Assembly (NCBI GenBank): GCA_038750655.1
Contig: JBCDGZ010000239.1
Span: 1 to 6,570, forward strand
DNA: 6,570 bases
DNA from: JBCDGZ01 sp038750655
GTDB taxonomy: Bacteria > Bacteroidota > Bacteroidia > Chitinophagales > Saprospiraceae
Reading direction: 5' to 3'
Shown: positions 4,792 through 6,570 of the stretch, piece after piece
How the letters are laid out: each line of letters opens with the position of its first letter
How positions within the stretch are numbered: the first letter of the stretch is position 1
The notes under the pieces: generated by a model
What the model saw: the letters and a program-made list of their open reading frames with translations, nothing else
Databases searched by the model: none
What the model was told of the DNA's origin: nothing
Translations under genes and position numbers: made by a program

Positions 4792-6570
4792 TTAGAACAC
4801 GATATTCTCCACCTTTTCCGTCGTCCCGTCCTTATTCGTTACCTTCAATTTCAACACATTATCTCCTCGGGTCAATGACGCCCGACCGGTGAATTGCCCC
4901 GATCGGGTATTGAAGTCAAAGTCGGTAATGGCTTTATTATTGAGCGTAAAGCTGATCTGATCGCGGCTGCTGATGTTAATCAGCGTAGCATTAACCGTGA
5001 TCTTGGCGGTATTGGGGGATAATGGACTGACAATCGGCGCAGAGATATTGAAGCTGCCAATCTTAGGCTTTTTGATTGCTATGTCAATCTGCTGCTCCAA
5101 CAAGAGCGTCGTTGAGGCGCTGGCTTCTCCCGCTGCATTGCGAGCGATGAGTTCAAAACTGTTGCGGCCATTCTTCAAACCAACTACTGCACTAAAAGCC
5201 TTTGATCGACTGTTGTAGGAGAAACTCTTGCTCACTTTTCCATTAACCTTAAAGGTAATATCGCTCTTGCTTTTGACATTCAAGACGCTAGCTTTTAAGT
5301 TGTAGCGATTGGTGGTCACCTTCTTTCCCGGTCTGGCAGGGTCGGTAAACTTCACGACTGGATCAGGTTCCAATACCGGCCTGTAGCTCAACGTGATTTT
5401 ATCCGTATCACTACCGGCATCATTACTGGCCTTGATCTCAATCTGATTTTGACCGAGTTTGAGGGTCGCAGGACCGCTAAATTTACCTTTTCGGAAACTA
5501 AAGTCTTTAGACGATTTGCCATTGATGGTAAAAACGATGTCCTCCTTACGCTCCACATTAACAATGTTGGCTTCTATCGTAGCCTTATTGGTCTGCAAAC
5601 TGCCCTTCGGGCTGGGCGACGTAATCTCAACCGTCGGAGGGTTCATCCTTGGGCGGTACAAGATCATTGCTCGGTCCTCATCGCTTCCATCCCCATTACT
5701 CGCCTTGATGACCACCTCATTATTGCCCAGCTTCAAATTCAAGGTAGCCGTCACCTCCTCGCGTGAGTTATTGAACTTAAAGCTATTGGTCTGCTTACCG
5801 TTCAGCCGTAACTGAATATCCTTTTTGAGGGTAACATTCTTCACCGTCGCCCGGAAGCTGAACGCCGCCTGATCCGAATTGCTCTTACTGGCCGCCGGCC
5901 GCGTGATGCTGACATTCGGCGGCGTTTTCTTGCGGCGATACTGAACCGTCACCTGATCCTGGTCTCGGCCATCTTGATTACTTACCTTGATCACTATATT
6001 ATTACTGCCTTCAGTCAAGCTGAGCGTCGCCGTAACGAGCCCTTTTCTAAAGTCAAAGCTGCCAAAATTACGTCCATTCAAGGTGAGTTGGATGTCGCCC
6101 TTGCGATCGACGTTGCGCACCGTTGCCTGGAAGGCGGTCTTTGCCTGATCCGTCGTGCTATTATTCGTCGGGCGGGTGATGCTCACCTGCGGTGGCGTTT
6201 TTACGCGGTTGAACCGAACAGCAACCTGATCCTGATCGCTACCGTCAGCATTACTGACCTTGATGACGATGCTATTACTGCCCTGCTGCAAATTGAGGCT
6301 GGCGGTCACTTTTTCATTCCTAAAACTAAAGTTGCTAAAATTGCGACCATTCAAAGTCAATTGAATATCACTCTTGCTGTTGACATTGCGTACGTTGGCC
6401 TCAAATGCTGTGGTAGCTTGATCTGTCGTGCTGTTGTTCGCTGGTCTGGTAATGCTCACCTGCGGTGGCGTTTTTACGCGGTTGAACCGAACAGCAACCT
6501 GATCCTGATCGCTACCGTCAGCATTACTGACCTTGATGACGATGCTATTACTGCCCTGCTGCAAATTGAG
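4792..6570 (-). CDS. Tandem Ig-like repeat protein (C-terminal part; 5' end outside window)
   Basis: The frame is open through base 6570 on the minus strand, so the start lies beyond the window; the 592 residues seen are the C-terminal part. They consist almost wholly of tandem beta-sandwich repeats of 91-98 residues, one partial and six complete. Each follows the pattern PPxVxITxP, then a xVxNV strand, a KxDIxLTLNGK/R strand, an FxF turn, a xVTAxLxLxxGxNxIxIKxSNxDGxDxD segment, and a final strand ending in R-x-K/N-x. Conservation rises toward the upstream (N-terminal) copies. The two most C-terminal repeats are the most diverged, and the last has an insert near its start (about bases 5010-5088). 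Such Ig-like stacks usually act as spacers or adhesive stalks in extracellular proteins, so an exported surface location is likely, but no signal peptide is visible here. The protein ends at the last strand (ENIVF) with no T9SS C-terminal sorting domain or anchor. Catalytic function, if any, would lie upstream. Confidence 0.88.
   Translation of the reverse strand, partial: LNLQQGSNSIVIKVSNADGSDQDQVAVRFNRVKTPPQVSITRPANNSTTDQATTAFEANVRNVNSKSDIQLTLNGRNFSNFSFRNEKVTASLNLQQGSNSIVIKVSNADGSDQDQVAVRFNRVKTPPQVSITRPTNNSTTDQAKTAFQATVRNVDRKGDIQLTLNGRNFGSFDFRKGLVTATLSLTEGSNNIVIKVSNQDGRDQDQVTVQYRRKKTPPNVSITRPAASKSNSDQAAFSFRATVKNVTLKKDIQLRLNGKQTNSFKFNNSREEVTATLNLKLGNNEVVIKASNGDGSDEDRAMILYRPRMNPPTVEITSPSPKGSLQTNKATIEANIVNVERKEDIVFTINGKSSKDFSFRKGKFSGPATLKLGQNQIEIKASNDAGSDTDKITLSYRPVLEPDPVVKFTDPARPGKKVTTNRYNLKASVLNVKSKSDITFKVNGKVSKSFSYNSRSKAFSAVVGLKNGRNSFELIARNAAGEASASTTLLLEQQIDIAIKKPKIGSFNISAPIVSPLSPNTAKITVNATLINISSRDQISFTLNNKAITDFDFNTRSGQFTGRASLTRGDNVLKLKVTNKDGTTEKVENIVF
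6179..6297 (-). repeat. 119-bp exact direct repeat, copy A
   Basis: This stretch is identical base for base to 6452-6570. It covers the last third of one Ig-like unit and the first residues (PPQVSI) of the next. The 273-bp offset equals one repeat unit. Confidence 0.95.
6452..6570 (-). repeat. 119-bp exact direct repeat, copy B (runs to window edge)
   Basis: Identical to 6179-6297 throughout and still identical at the last base of the window, so the true repeat may be longer. Synonymous positions match too, which shows a recent duplication or gene conversion rather than protein-level selection. Confidence 0.95.

Larger units (their letters stand above)
4795..6570 (-). repeat. Array of about 273-bp coding repeats (Ig-like units)
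   Basis: Unit boundaries, placed at the conserved Pro-Pro and read along the minus strand, are: partial 6570-6469; 6468-6196 (91 aa); 6195-5923 (91 aa); 5922-5641 (94 aa); 5640-5368 (91 aa); 5367-5089 (93 aa); 5088-4795 (98 aa). The upstream units share a strict 273-bp period and high DNA identity. Length and sequence drift toward the 3' end of the gene, as expected when duplication is most recent near the interior of the array. Confidence 0.85.

Noticed and set aside
5449..5815. Two overlapping plus-strand frames of 105 and 118 codons
   Set aside because: They run antisense to the Ig-repeat array, whose protein repeat pattern clearly fixes the coding strand and frame.
4795..6570. Regularly spaced repeats considered as CRISPR or other non-coding array
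   Set aside because: The period is 273 bp, the units are coding throughout in one frame, and they match an Ig-like protein repeat.

Overview
The window looks like a chromosomal piece of a Bacteroidota genome, most plausibly a Saprospiria/Lewinella-type marine or environmental lineage. This is inferred from gene style: a TPR-repeat membrane histidine kinase followed by a LuxR-type response regulator with a 'THRRNI' recognition helix, a secreted GH26-like glycosidase, a tandem Ig-like surface protein, and no clear Shine-Dalgarno sequences. No rRNA, tRNA, IS element or CRISPR array was seen.

Layout. Bases 1-1530 (+) hold the 3' part of a TPR histidine kinase that begins before the window. Nineteen bases later its presumed partner, a NarL/FixJ-type response regulator (1550-2233, +), completes a two-component operon. 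A 411-bp non-coding gap (2234-2644) follows; it is rich in small inverted repeats and contains a T6 tract abutting a possible long-range stem. Next is an unrecognised cytoplasmic protein (2645-3508, +) that appears to be built from two diverged copies of a ~120-residue module, followed by a very strong intrinsic terminator (3596-3631). A secreted GH26-like glycoside hydrolase (3711-4718, +) then runs convergently into a large minus-strand gene (4792-6570 and beyond). The only structure between them is a 10-bp perfect hairpin (4726-4758). The minus-strand gene encodes at least six and a half tandem ~91-residue Ig-like repeats, and two neighbouring copies are identical at DNA level over at least 119 bp.

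How the genes may work together. Only the kinase and regulator can be linked with confidence. The terminator after the unknown gene and the convergent hairpin imply that the unknown gene, the glycosidase and the Ig-repeat gene are separate transcription units. No sequence evidence ties the regulator to any of them.

Points of most interest: the internal duplication in the unrecognised protein; the recent repeat duplication or conversion in the Ig array; a composition break inside the kinase gene exactly at the sensor/transmembrane junction; a changed N-box in the kinase; a C-saturated codon block in the glycosidase; and competing hairpins in the 2234-2644 gap. None of these amounts to a clearly new system.
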